From contig JAFUVV010000055.1 of assembly GCA_017477435.1 (NCBI GenBank), positions 1 through 47,364 on the forward strand: a stretch of 47,364 nt of DNA, in the 5' to 3' direction. This DNA comes from Prevotella sp. Lineage in GTDB: Bacteria; Bacteroidota; Bacteroidia; Bacteroidales; Bacteroidaceae. The translations under genes were made by a program, and so were the position numbers. Within the stretch, counting starts at the first letter, position 1, and each line of letters opens with the position of its first letter. This document shows, one piece after another, positions 10,099-17,778 of the stretch. A model generated the notes under the pieces. The model was not told the DNA's origin and searched no databases. It saw nothing but the letters and a program-made list of their open reading frames with translations.

Positions 10099-10287
10099 TT
10101 ATTTATGTTTGTTACGTTCTTCCCTGTCCTGCTCTACGACGCATCCAATGCCGCGTTCACGCATGGCCTTACTGTCGTGAATATGCTGCGAGGTGAACTC
10201 TCCGTTGCGTCGCAAAATGAGTTTCACCGACAATAATGCCATAGAAATAGCAATTATTAACACGCTGAGAAGCAGAATCTCTGTCAT
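10099..10287 (-). CDS. Small conserved membrane protein (62 aa)
   Basis: One N-terminal transmembrane helix (about residues 4-24) is followed by a cytosolic-looking tail containing SKAMRERGIGC and EQDREE. I start it at Met 10287 rather than the upstream codon of the longer frame, because that extension (YLFVPLSRYYSRF) crosses the promoter region and the -7 box at 10330-10337. The tail motif resembles small proteins I associate with other Bacteroidales; no function is known to me. Its position just upstream of the ompH-like lipoprotein suggests co-transcription and perhaps an envelope role. Confidence 0.7.
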   Translation of the reverse strand: MTEILLLSVLIIAISMALLSVKLILRRNGEFTSQHIHDSKAMRERGIGCVVEQDREERNKHK

Positions 10288-10329
10288 TTTTATTATTTTT
10301 GCAGTGTCGAAACGCGAATAATATCGCGA

Positions 10330-10360
10330 CAAAGGTACGAATAAGTAAGCGGAAAACAAA
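10330..10360 (-). promoter_or_regulatory. Promoter for the small membrane protein and ompH-like gene
   Basis: The minus strand carries TTTG (10357-10360) and TACCTTTG (10330-10337) separated by 19 bp, a textbook Bacteroidetes -33/-7 pair. The -7 box lies 43 bp before the start codon at 10287. Confidence 0.8.
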
Positions 10361-10481
10361 ATAAAAAGCATTTTTTATTTTTGCTTTTCCCGAAGAGAGT
10401 ACCTTCGACCGAAGGTCAGAGGTACGACGAGTTGTTGAGCGTAAGTGAAAAATAAGTGAGCGGAAAACAAAATATAAAGCA
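10330..10481 (-). repeat. Promoter-containing module with two internal copies, homologous to 17566-17714
   Basis: The segment holding GTTTTCCGCT and ATTTTGTT occurs twice on the minus strand (near 10345-10366 and 10455-10481). The upstream copy runs on through CGCTCAACAACTCGTCG to a second -7-like box TACCTCTG (10417-10424). A small palindrome with CTTCGGTCGAAG lies between the copies. The same order of parts occurs upstream of lon. The rest of this gap (10482-10621) holds ATTCATA simple repeats and no clear promoter for pepD apart from a weak TTTACTTTG near 10585. Confidence 0.75.
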
Positions 10482-10621
10482 TTTTTTCAATTCATAATTC
10501 ATAATTCATAATGCACAATTACCCTGAACTCCCTGAGACATCCCGAACTGTGGCGACCACAACTGGCTGCTGGGGATGTTGGGTTTTACTTTGTAAACTC
10601 AAATAAATAAACATAAAAAAA

Positions 10622-12079
10622 ATGGAAAATATGGAACTAAGACCAGCTCGTGTGTTTGAGCAATTTGCAGAGATTAACAAGATTCCCCGCCCATCGAAAC
10701 GCGAGGAGAAGATGATTGCCTTCTTGAAGGCATTTGGAGAGAGCCGCGGACTCGAGACTAAAGTCGACGAGACGGGCAACGTGATTATTCGCAAGGCTGC
10801 CACTCCTGGCTATGAGAACCGCCAAACGGTGATTCTCCAGAGCCACATGGACATGGTGTGCGACAAACTGGTCGACGTGGAGTTCGACTTCGACAACGAT
10901 CCCATTCAGACTTACATCGATGGCGAGTGGCTGCATGCAAAGGGCACTACGCTCGGTGCCGACGACGGTATCGGCTGCGCCATCGAACTGGCAATCCTCG
11001 ACAGCGAAGATATTGAGCACGGCGAGATAGAGTGTGTGTTCACCCGCGACGAAGAGACAGGACTAACGGGTGCCGAGGGTATGAAGGCAGGATTCATGAC
11101 AGGAAGTATGCTCATCAACCTCGACTCCGAGGACGAGGGGCAGATTTTCGTGTCGTGTGCCGGCGGACGGAACACGCTGGCGACGTGGAGCGTAGAGCGT
11201 GAGGATGCACCCGAGGGATATTTCTTCGCAACGTTGGCGCTGAAAGGTCTCAACGGTGGCCACTCCGGCGACGACATCAACAAGAAGCGAGCCAATGCGA
11301 TAAAGATCCTCGCGCGGTTCCTCTATCAGGAGATGCAGAAGACCGACCTCCGTCTGGCAAGCTTCAACTCGGGCAAGCTCCACAATGCCATCCCCCGCGA
11401 CGGACGCGTGGTCGTGGCTTTCCCCGAAGACATGAAGGACAATGTGAGGGCCGACTGGAACGTCTTCACAGCGAAGGTAGAGGACGAGTTCCACGTGACA
11501 GACATGGCAATGGTATTCGACATGGCCACAGCCGACACTGAGAAGGTTGTCGACAAAGCTACTGGCGACTCCATCATCCGCGCTCTTCAGGCTGTCGACA
11601 ACGGCGTGTTTGCGATGTGTCAGGACGAGGAGCTGGCGTGGCTCGTGGAGACGTCGAGCAACGTGGCTGCCGTGACGACATTCCCTGAGCGCGTGGAGGT
11701 GCTCTCGTCGCAGCGCTCAAACGTGATGAGCAACCTCGACAACCAGTGCGCAACGGTGAAGGCTGTCTACGAACTTGCCGGTGCCAAGGTGGTGCAGGGC
11801 GATGGTTATCCGGCATGGAAACCGAAGGCTGACAGCCAGCTGACGAAGATCACCGTAGAGACCTACCGCAAGCTGTTCGGCAAAGACCCGAAGGTGCTCG
11901 GCATACATGCAGGACTGGAGTGCGGATTGTTCTCCGAGCGCTACCCCGACCTCGACATGGTGTCGTTCGGTCCAACGCTACGCAATGTGCACACACCAGA
12001 CGAGTGCCTATATATCCCGACAGTGGAAATGGTGTGGAACCACCTGATGGAGATTCTCAAAAACATTCCGGAGAAATAA
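10622..12079 (+). CDS. pepD: Aminoacyl-histidine dipeptidase (M20 family)
   Basis: A cytosolic zinc dipeptidase that cleaves Xaa-His dipeptides such as carnosine; 485 residues is the normal length for PepD. Metal ligands and catalytic residues are visible: His75-x-Asp77 (QSHMDMVCD), Asp114 (GADDGIG), and Glu144/Glu145 in TRDEETGLTG. The C-terminal half holds the HAGLECG segment with another metal histidine. The first ATG (10622) is chosen; a second in-frame ATG lies three codons on, and no strong ribosome-binding site decides between them. It stands alone, ended by a strong terminator. Confidence 0.96.
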   Translation: MENMELRPARVFEQFAEINKIPRPSKREEKMIAFLKAFGESRGLETKVDETGNVIIRKAATPGYENRQTVILQSHMDMVCDKLVDVEFDFDNDPIQTYIDGEWLHAKGTTLGADDGIGCAIELAILDSEDIEHGEIECVFTRDEETGLTGAEGMKAGFMTGSMLINLDSEDEGQIFVSCAGGRNTLATWSVEREDAPEGYFFATLALKGLNGGHSGDDINKKRANAIKILARFLYQEMQKTDLRLASFNSGKLHNAIPRDGRVVVAFPEDMKDNVRADWNVFTAKVEDEFHVTDMAMVFDMATADTEKVVDKATGDSIIRALQAVDNGVFAMCQDEELAWLVETSSNVAAVTTFPERVEVLSSQRSNVMSNLDNQCATVKAVYELAGAKVVQGDGYPAWKPKADSQLTKITVETYRKLFGKDPKVLGIHAGLECGLFSERYPDLDMVSFGPTLRNVHTPDECLYIPTVEMVWNHLMEILKNIPEK

Positions 12080-12096
12080 CGATATCCACAAACACA

Positions 12097-12137
12097 ACGA
12101 CTTGGGACGGACTTCAATCCGTCCCAAGTCGTTTTTT
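12097..12137 (+). terminator. Rho-independent terminator of pepD
   Basis: A perfect 15-bp stem (12097-12111 with 12118-12132, ACGACTTGGGACGGA) with a 6-nt loop is followed by a T run to 12137. It begins 17 bp after the pepD stop codon. Confidence 0.95.
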
Positions 12138-12187
12138 GCCCCGGCAGAAAAGCTTGCCCGGCACGGCATGACATACAGCTCGGCAGT

Positions 12188-12275
12188 AGTACAAGAACCA
12201 TGTACTGCGAGTACAAAGGCCATGTACTTCGAGTACAAGAACGTTGTACTGGCAGTACACGGGCTTTGTACTCCT
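12188..12275. repeat. Four-unit 22-bp hairpin array (AGTACA/TGTACT family)
   Basis: Units start at 12188, 12210, 12232 and 12254. All have arms AGTACA and TGTACT. The loops are AGAACCA, AAGGCCA, AGAACGT and CGGGCTT, and the spacers are three bases. The last unit carries the loop in the opposite orientation to the others. It lies in the convergent gap between pepD and the DUF6528-type gene, ending 10 bp before the latter's stop. Confidence 0.9.
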
Positions 12276-12285
12276 ACCTACCGGT

Positions 12286-13182
12286 TCAGAAGCAGCGCAC
12301 TTTGTAAAGTTTCATGTCGCCCACACCGATGGTATGGTCGGGGCTGAGGGAGTAGATGTTGTGGGTCCACCAGCTCTCCTCGGCGATGGTGAAGACGGTT
12401 CGTCCCGAGCGGGGATCGTAGTTGAGCGACTTGACGTGCGGCCGGTTCGCAAGCGGAGCGAACGGATGGAACTCGCCGGTGTTCATGTCAAAGACGAACG
12501 GGCCTTCGTGCACGGTAACCGCAAGACTGTCTTTACCTATCGGGGTGAGGTCATGGCCTCCGATGGAAGGCAGTTTCCACACTTGCCTACAGGCAAGCTT
12601 CGGTTTGTCAGTCTTCCAGTCTTTAAGCTCGTAGGCTCTCAGTTCGTCGTATCCGAGGGCATATAAGATCCGCCGCTTGGCATTCCATACGACGCCGTGG
12701 GCCGAGTATAGACTGTCTGCGAACAACGGCTTTTCGGAACAGTCGGCATCGTAGACCTCCAAGCGATTTCCGTCTCTGTGAGTCGACAAGGCTACGACGA
12801 TCCTCCCACCGGGCAACATCTCAACCGAGTGAGCCATCGGCGGGTAGGCATAGAAGAGCACACGGCGGGTCTTAATGTCGATGAGGAGAGTGGCATCGCT
12901 CGACGATGTGGCGAGAATGCGGCGCCCATGGTCTACGGGTTTGCAATCGTCGAACGTCCTGAGCCGATGCCCATACTCTGCCGGCAAGTCGCTGCCGTTC
13001 TCACGGAACGACCACTGCCAGACGACGTTAGGCGTCGGCGTCCATCCCTCCGACTGGTCGAGAATCTGCACGATGTCGTCGCCACAGATCACGATGCGGT
13101 CGCCAAATCGTTTCTTTGCAGCCACGACTGCGGGGAGCAACACGATGAATGTCAAGATGAGTACTTTCCTTGAAAGACACAT
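12286..13182 (-). CDS. Secreted beta-propeller-like protein (DUF6528 type)
   Basis: A protein of 298 residues with a signal peptide (about residues 1-22, ending VVAA). The rest is a run of short strands typical of WD40/YVTN-like propellers: RIVICGDDIVQIL, RILATSSSDATLLID, MAHSVEMLPGGRIVVALS, GVVWNAKRRILYALG, HDLTPIGKDSLAVTV. I associate this with DUF6528, common in gut Bacteroidota, with no known activity. It is probably periplasmic or surface-exposed. The start is at 13182; a tRNA-Pro gene lies upstream on the same strand. Confidence 0.7.
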   Translation of the reverse strand: MCLSRKVLILTFIVLLPAVVAAKKRFGDRIVICGDDIVQILDQSEGWTPTPNVVWQWSFRENGSDLPAEYGHRLRTFDDCKPVDHGRRILATSSSDATLLIDIKTRRVLFYAYPPMAHSVEMLPGGRIVVALSTHRDGNRLEVYDADCSEKPLFADSLYSAHGVVWNAKRRILYALGYDELRAYELKDWKTDKPKLACRQVWKLPSIGGHDLTPIGKDSLAVTVHEGPFVFDMNTGEFHPFAPLANRPHVKSLNYDPRSGRTVFTIAEESWWTHNIYSLSPDHTIGVGDMKLYKVRCF

Positions 13183-13227
13183 AGTTATATTTATTTAGCG
13201 GTTTAATAATATACAGATCACAAAAAA

Positions 13228-13266
13228 GCCCGCTAAAATGCATATTTCTATGTATTATTAGCGGAC
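13228..13266 (-). terminator. Rho-independent terminator of the tRNA-Pro transcript
   Basis: Arms GCCCGCTAA (13228-13236) and TTAGCGGAC (13258-13266) pair (one G-U/mismatch). On the minus strand they are followed by TTTTTTG. It lies just downstream of the tRNA gene and upstream of the DUF6528-type gene. Confidence 0.8.
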
Positions 13267-13289
13267 TTCATACCCTCTTTTACCCCAAG

Positions 13290-13362
13290 TCGAGGTGACA
13301 GGACTCGAACCTGCGACAGCCTGGTCCCAAACCAGGAACGCTACCAACTGCGCTACACCTCG
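13290..13362 (-). tRNA. tRNA-Pro, anticodon UGG
   Basis: On the minus strand it folds as a complete 73-nt cloverleaf. The acceptor stem is CGAGGTG/CACCTCG plus discriminator A, the D stem GCGC/GCGT, and the anticodon stem CCTGG/CCAGG around loop TTTGGGA (anticodon TGG, reading CCA). The T arm is GCAGG-TTCGAGT-CCTGT. CCA is not encoded and must be added after transcription. A canonical promoter lies upstream and a terminator downstream, so it is a single-gene transcript. Confidence 0.97.
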
Positions 13363-13395
13363 TTGCCGAAACTGGCCTTGCCTGTTTTGCGGGTG

Positions 13396-13427
13396 CAAAG
13401 ATAATACCTTTTTCCCGACCCTGCAAA
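13396..13427 (-). promoter_or_regulatory. Promoter of tRNA-Pro
   Basis: Minus strand: TTTG (13424-13427), 20-bp spacer, TATCTTTG (13396-13403). The expected start of transcription falls a few bases before the mature tRNA 5' end at 13362. Confidence 0.8.
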
Positions 13428-13454
13428 TTTTAGGCAATTTATTTTCGGAGAACT

Positions 13455-14642
13455 TTATTTTATTATTCCCTGCTCGACAAAAATCTTCTTCAGCACTTGC
13501 ACGCCGCGCTCCACCTCGTCTTCAGTGTGAGTGGCCATGAGTGCAAAGCGCACCAATGTGTCTTGCGGAGCGCATGCGGGAGGTATTACGGAGTTGATGA
13601 ATACTCCGTTGTCGAATGCCAACTTGGTGACAAGGAATGTCTTGTCGACGTCGCGGACATAAAGAGGGATAATAGGACTTTCGGTATCGCCAATCTCGAA
13701 TCCTTCTTCACGGAAACGCTTGAGTGCGTAGTTCGTTACCGACCACAGCTTCTCTATGCGCTCCGGCTCCTGCTGTATGATGTGCAGGGCTTCCATTGCA
13801 GCGGCTGTTGCGGCCGGAGTATTGGAGGCGCTGAAGATATAGGTGCGGCAGGTATGGCGAAGATAGTTAATAGTATCGAAGTCTCCGGCAATGAATCCGC
13901 CGATCGATGCGAGGCTCTTGGAGAACGTGCCCATGATGAGATCCACCTCATCGGTGAGTCCGAAGTGGTCGCAGACGCCGCGGCCTTGCTTGCCGAACAC
14001 TCCCAGCCCGTGGGCCTCGTCGACCATCACCGAGCAGTTGTACTTGTGCTTGAGCTCGATGATCTCGGGCAGTTTTGCCAGATCGCCTTCCATCGAGAAC
14101 ACTCCGTCGACAACGATGAGCTTCACGGCCTCGTAGGGTAGCTTCTGAAGCACACGCTCGAGGTCTTCCATGTCGTTGTGCTTGTAGCGGAGCTGTGTGG
14201 CAAACGAAAGACGACGACCGTCGACTATGCTGGCATGGTCACGATCGTCGCAGATAATATAGTCGTTGCGTCCAACAACCATAGCAAGGACTCCCTGGTT
14301 GACAGAGAATCCTGTGGAAAGGCATAGCGCTGCATCTTTGTGCTCAAACTCTGCGAGCTCTTTCTCGAGTTGAACATGGATGTCGAGCGTTCCATTGAGG
14401 AATCGGCTTCCTGCACATCCCGACCCATACTTGTCGAGGGCAGCCTTGGCTGCATCTATCACGCGCTGGTCGCCAGTCAGTCCTGTGTAGGCATTCGAAC
14501 CGAACATAAGAACCTTATGTCCTTCCATTTCAACTTCTGTTCCTTGCTTACTCGTTATTTCCCTGAAATATGGATAGACACCGAGAGCCATAAACTTCTG
14601 AGGCTCACGATATGACTTATAACGTTCTTGTAATTGTCCCAT
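13455..14642 (-). CDS. spt: Serine palmitoyltransferase (alpha-oxoamine synthase family)
   Basis: A PLP enzyme condensing L-serine with a fatty acyl-CoA to 3-ketosphinganine, the first step of sphingolipid synthesis, which Bacteroidales and relatives carry out. It has 395 residues from Met at 14642; the longer frame upstream would read through the promoter. Visible features: Schiff-base Lys242 in GTFSKSLAS, the DEAHGLG motif (Asp208, His211), the stacking histidine in DRDHASI (His136), and the substrate-site SGCAGSRFLNG. Glycine acyltransferase (KBL) and BioF belong to the same fold, but the N-terminal YKSYREPQKFMALGVYPYFR resembles Bacteroidales Spt. The lipid-kinase gene that follows divergently fits membrane-lipid work. 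Confidence 0.88.
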   Translation of the reverse strand: MGQLQERYKSYREPQKFMALGVYPYFREITSKQGTEVEMEGHKVLMFGSNAYTGLTGDQRVIDAAKAALDKYGSGCAGSRFLNGTLDIHVQLEKELAEFEHKDAALCLSTGFSVNQGVLAMVVGRNDYIICDDRDHASIVDGRRLSFATQLRYKHNDMEDLERVLQKLPYEAVKLIVVDGVFSMEGDLAKLPEIIELKHKYNCSVMVDEAHGLGVFGKQGRGVCDHFGLTDEVDLIMGTFSKSLASIGGFIAGDFDTINYLRHTCRTYIFSASNTPAATAAAMEALHIIQQEPERIEKLWSVTNYALKRFREEGFEIGDTESPIIPLYVRDVDKTFLVTKLAFDNGVFINSVIPPACAPQDTLVRFALMATHTEDEVERGVQVLKKIFVEQGIIK

Positions 14643-14684
14643 TTTAAAAATAGATACTACTATACTTTTTATAGGTTCAGTTTG

Positions 14685-14692
14685 CAAAGTTA
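14685..14692 (-). promoter_or_regulatory. -7 box for spt
   Basis: The minus strand reads TAACTTTG followed by CAAACTG, 43 bp upstream of the chosen start. No well-spaced -33 TTTG is seen. Confidence 0.65.
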
Positions 14693-14784
14693 CAAAAAAA
14701 CACAAATAATCGAATCTTTTTTCAAGAAAATTATGCTTTTTCTTCAATTTATTCTTCAAAAGGCGGTCGTTAGGTCTTTTTTTG

Positions 14785-14792
14785 TACTTTTG
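14785..14792 (+). promoter_or_regulatory. -7 box for the lipid kinase gene, very close to the start codon
   Basis: TACTTTTG matches TAnnTTTG. The start codon at 14799 is only 7 bp downstream, so the transcript would have almost no leader if this box is used. Confidence 0.65.
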
Positions 14793-14798
14793 CGCCCG

Positions 14799-15824
14799 AT
14801 GATGAGAGCTGTATTCATAGTAAACCCGATATCAGGAACGACAAAGAAGAAGAATATTCCTGAAGTTATCGCTTCAACCGTCGACCGTAGCATCTTCGAC
14901 TATGAGATTGCCTACACTGCCTACGCCGGTCACGCCACCGTATTGTCTGCCAAGGCTTGCAGCGAGGGTGCCGACGTGGTTGTGGCAGTGGGTGGCGACG
15001 GTACTGTGAACGAGGTGGGGCGGGCTCTCATCAACTCGGGCACGGCGATGGGAATAATCCCCTGTGGCTCCGGCAACGGGCTTGCACGCCACCTGTTGCT
15101 CCCCATCGACGTGAAACGCTCCATTGAAATCATCAACAAGTTTGAGGTTCACGACCTCGACTACGGCATCATAAACGGGCATCCTTTCTTCTGCACCTGC
15201 GGCATGGGGTTTGATGCTTTCGTGAGCAAGAAGTTTGCAGAGGCTGGGAAACGCGGTCTTGCCACATATGTGGAGACGGTGCTCCGCGAGGGACTGAGCT
15301 ACAAGCCTGAGACCTACAAGATTATCGACGAGAACGGCGTGGCGCGTCACAAGGCGTTTCTCATCTCGTGTGCCAACGCGTCGCAATATGGCAACAATGC
15401 CTACATAGCCCCCCAGGCTTCGATGAGCGACGGAATGCTCGACGTGGTGATAATGGAACCGTTCGACATGATAGAGGCTTCGCAGATTAGCATCGAAATG
15501 ATGAGTAAGACGCTCGACAAGAATTCCAAGATAAAGTCGTTCCGCTGCCGCCGGCTCCACATTGAGCGCGAGCGGGAGGGGGTGATTCACTACGACGGCG
15601 ACCCTGTGGAGAGCGGAAAGGAGGTCGACATCGAACTGCAGCCGAAGGGAATAAAGATCGTCGTCAACCCCAACGCCGACAAGAGCCAGCGGCGACCGAA
15701 TGCGATGCAGAATGCTGCTGCCGACTTGTTCAACGAGGTGACTCTCGTTAGGGAGGACATAACGAAGCAGACGCGCCACATACAGGCCTTGGGAAGAATT
15801 TTACAGAGAAAGCTGAAATGGTAG
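14799..15824 (+). CDS. Diacylglycerol kinase-like (YegS/BmrU) lipid kinase
   Basis: A protein of 341 residues of the DAGK catalytic family, soluble or peripheral, which phosphorylates diacylglycerol, sphingoid bases or related lipids. The ATP-binding GGDGTVNE lies at 65-72, GSGNG at 90-94, and the IIPCGSGNGLARHL block is typical. The C-terminal domain ends with an unusual tail of about 35 residues past the last family strand (NPNADKSQRR...). The start is one of two adjacent ATGs at 14799/14802; the longer frame beginning 14634 crosses both promoters. Its divergent pairing with spt suggests the substrate could be a sphingoid lipid, which is inference only. Confidence 0.88.
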   Translation: MMRAVFIVNPISGTTKKKNIPEVIASTVDRSIFDYEIAYTAYAGHATVLSAKACSEGADVVVAVGGDGTVNEVGRALINSGTAMGIIPCGSGNGLARHLLLPIDVKRSIEIINKFEVHDLDYGIINGHPFFCTCGMGFDAFVSKKFAEAGKRGLATYVETVLREGLSYKPETYKIIDENGVARHKAFLISCANASQYGNNAYIAPQASMSDGMLDVVIMEPFDMIEASQISIEMMSKTLDKNSKIKSFRCRRLHIEREREGVIHYDGDPVESGKEVDIELQPKGIKIVVNPNADKSQRRPNAMQNAAADLFNEVTLVREDITKQTRHIQALGRILQRKLKW

Positions 15825-15860
15825 GAACCGCCGAATGTGTTCCTGCCATTTTTATTTTTT
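15820..15860 (+). terminator. Terminator of the lipid kinase gene
   Basis: GGTAGGAAC (15820-15828) pairs with GTTCCTGCC (15839-15847) and is followed by a T-rich run to 15860. The stem includes the stop codon. Confidence 0.8.
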
Positions 15861-15920
15861 GCCAGAAAGAAATCATATCCGTGCTTCAGCCTTTATCCTC
15901 CATCGGCGGCACCGCCTTTC

Positions 15921-16538
15921 TTATCTTATGAAATGCATGCCTTGCCACGGCTCCGTGGCTGGTGCATCGCCTTCGCCGGTCTGGATCTTGCGAAGCATCC
16001 ACGCCATATTCCTCGCCAGCTGGCGCATGGTCTGCATGCCTTCGGCGTCGAGTGCGGCCTCGCCTTTCTCGCGACCGTAGACAATGTTCCAATATTGCGA
16101 CGTCACGAGCGGCATGTTGACCATCTGGAAAGGCAGTTGCAGTGTCTGGAATGCGGCCGTTGCCCCACCCCGACGGCACACGGCGACGGCAGCAGCTGGC
16201 TTGTTGGCCACGACAGCGCCGGCATAGAGTGCGCGCTGGAGGAGGCTCAACGTCTGCCCAGGAGGCACTCCATAATAGACCGGTGCGCCCACCACGAGAG
16301 CGTCGCACGCGTTGATGCGGTCGATGACGGAGTTGCAAATATCGTCGTCGAAAACGCAATGACCGTCGCCACGGGCCTTGCATGTATTGCAGGCTATACA
16401 GCCTCTGACGGGCTTCGTACCTATCCATACGATCTCCGCCTCAATGCCGAGGCTCTCGAGTGTCTTACCTATCTCGCTGAGCGCAACGTGTGTGTTGCCC
16501 TGCTTGCGCGGCGAGCCGTTAATCAACAAAACTTTCAT
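15921..16538 (-). CDS. Flavodoxin-fold NAD(P)H-dependent FMN reductase-like protein
   Basis: A cytosolic protein of 205 residues of the multimeric flavodoxin/iron-sulfur flavoprotein family. The FMN phosphate loop is INGSPRKQGNT (6-16). Cysteines CIACNTC (47-53) plus a further Cys near 61 resemble the motif of iron-sulfur flavoproteins or cysteine-containing FMN reductases, and APVYYGVPPG is the isoalloxazine-binding loop. Such enzymes reduce quinones, iron or other acceptors; the actual substrate cannot be told. It follows trmN6 by 27 bp on the same strand. Confidence 0.85.
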   Translation of the reverse strand: MKVLLINGSPRKQGNTHVALSEIGKTLESLGIEAEIVWIGTKPVRGCIACNTCKARGDGHCVFDDDICNSVIDRINACDALVVGAPVYYGVPPGQTLSLLQRALYAGAVVANKPAAAVAVCRRGGATAAFQTLQLPFQMVNMPLVTSQYWNIVYGREKGEAALDAEGMQTMRQLARNMAWMLRKIQTGEGDAPATEPWQGMHFIR

Positions 16539-16565
16539 ATTACCTATTTATTTATATAATACTCA

Positions 16566-17276
16566 TCATTTCTCATCGAGATAGAAGTCGCGCGTCAGTT
16601 CCGAAAGCCACTGGCTGCGTTTCCTTTCGGATGTCATCATCGTGACATCTTGCTGCTCAACGCTCTCCACCGGAGCTTTACCGAAGGCCACGAGCACTCG
16701 TTTCGGTGCTTTTCCTTCGACGGTACTCACGCGGCAGAGCCTCACTTCATAGAGTCCTGCGAAGACAGCCTCTGCCCTGGCGTCGGCGAGTCGGTCGAAG
16801 GGGAGCACAATACTCATTTCGCCCTCCGCCGTCAGCAGCCGGGCGGCACAGCGGAACAGGTCGCTCAGCGGCAGCGACGAGTCGTGTCGGGCCAGCGAAC
16901 GCTGCCTGTCGGGAGAGCCAAGGGAACGGACGAAGAAGGGTGGATTGCAGACTATGGAGTCGAACTTGCAACAATACTCATTGCCAAACGATTGCAGAGA
17001 TTCGTTAAATATTTTTACTCGCTCTGCAAAAGGCGATTCGCAAGCGTTCTGCCGCGCCTGTTCGGAGGCATCGCGATCGATATCGATGCCTGTCACCTCG
17101 GCCATCGGAAATCGCTGCGCCATCATCAGGGCGACTACACCCGTGCCGCATCCGATGTCGAGCACACGCTGCCCTCCCCTCGCCCATGCTCCGAGAAGGA
17201 CGCCGTCGGTGCCGACCTTCATAGCCGTACGATCCTGACGGACGGTGAACTGCCTAAAACTGAAACTGTCGCCCAT
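16566..17276 (-). CDS. trmN6: tRNA1(Val) (adenine(37)-N6)-methyltransferase
   Basis: An SAM-dependent methyltransferase of the TrmN6 (YfiC) family that methylates A37 of tRNA-Val. The N-terminus (FSFRQFTVRQDRTAMKVGTD) is typical. SAM-binding motif I is VLDIGCGTG and the catalytic NPPF motif is CNPPFF. I start at Met 17276 (MGDSFSFRQF, 236 residues) rather than the longer frame beginning 17306, since homology begins there. It is the first gene of a pair with the flavodoxin-fold protein. Confidence 0.9.
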   Translation of the reverse strand: MGDSFSFRQFTVRQDRTAMKVGTDGVLLGAWARGGQRVLDIGCGTGVVALMMAQRFPMAEVTGIDIDRDASEQARQNACESPFAERVKIFNESLQSFGNEYCCKFDSIVCNPPFFVRSLGSPDRQRSLARHDSSLPLSDLFRCAARLLTAEGEMSIVLPFDRLADARAEAVFAGLYEVRLCRVSTVEGKAPKRVLVAFGKAPVESVEQQDVTMMTSERKRSQWLSELTRDFYLDEK

Positions 17277-17399
17277 GCTGCAAACAGACGCCAACGCGAA
17301 TGGCATCCCGCTATGTTATAACGCGTTGCACCAGCCGTTTATTTTGTCTGACAAAGCCAAAAAACGGAAAAAACACAGTTGAGGAAACCGTACGGACCC

Positions 17400-17487
17400 A
17401 GTACAAAGCCTATGTACGGATAGTACAAAAGCCATGTACTCCGAGTACAAAGCCCATGTACTGGGAGTACAAAGGCCATGTACTGCA
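17400..17487. repeat. Four-unit 22-bp hairpin array (AGTACA/TGTACT family)
   Basis: Units start at 17400, 17422, 17444 and 17466. The arms are AGTACA and TGTACT (TGTACG in the first). The loops are AAGCCTA, AAAGCCA, AAGCCCA and AAGGCCA, all in one orientation. It lies in the divergent gap between trmN6 and lon; the rest of the gap down to 17565 shows nothing recognisable. Confidence 0.9.
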
Positions 17488-17565
17488 GCCGAGAGAACGC
17501 ACTTACGACGAAATGTAGTGCTGCCGGATGCAGCAAAAGAGCACATTTCCTCTATAAATAATCTT

Positions 17566-17714
17566 AATTTATTTTGTTCTCCGCTCGGTTTTTTTCGCTT
17601 CGCTCAACAACTCGTCGCTAACTTTGATTCCTTCGGAATTCGAAGTTAAGATGCACCTCGGAATAAAAAATAAATAGATTTATTTTGTTCTCCGCTCGGT
17701 TTTCGCTAACTTTG
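17566..17714 (+). repeat. Duplicated promoter module upstream of lon
   Basis: A segment with TTTATTTTGTTCTCCGCTCG occurs at about 17568-17587 and again at 17679-17698. Each copy leads to CGCTAACTTTG (-7 boxes at 17619-17626 and 17707-17714). The upstream copy has an extra CGCTTCGCTCAACAACTCGT between the elements, and a TTCCTTCGGAATTCGAAG palindrome separates the copies. The module at 10330-10481 (other strand) has the same parts in the same order. Confidence 0.8.
17684..17714 (+). promoter_or_regulatory. Promoter of lon
   Basis: TTTG (17684-17687), 19-bp spacer, TAACTTTG (17707-17714), 64 bp before the lon start codon. It matches the consensus exactly. Confidence 0.85.
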
Positions 17715-17778
17715 CAACCTAATTCGTCCGCACGCACGTGGGTGCATGCGAACATAGATAATATTAAGGCAAAAAGAA

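Noticed and set aside
12188-12275. REP/BIME elements moved by a RAYT transposase
   Set aside because: The palindromes are much shorter than typical REPs, lack the GTAG-type foot, and no Y1-transposase gene is in the window. A search of the whole genome for such a gene would settle it.
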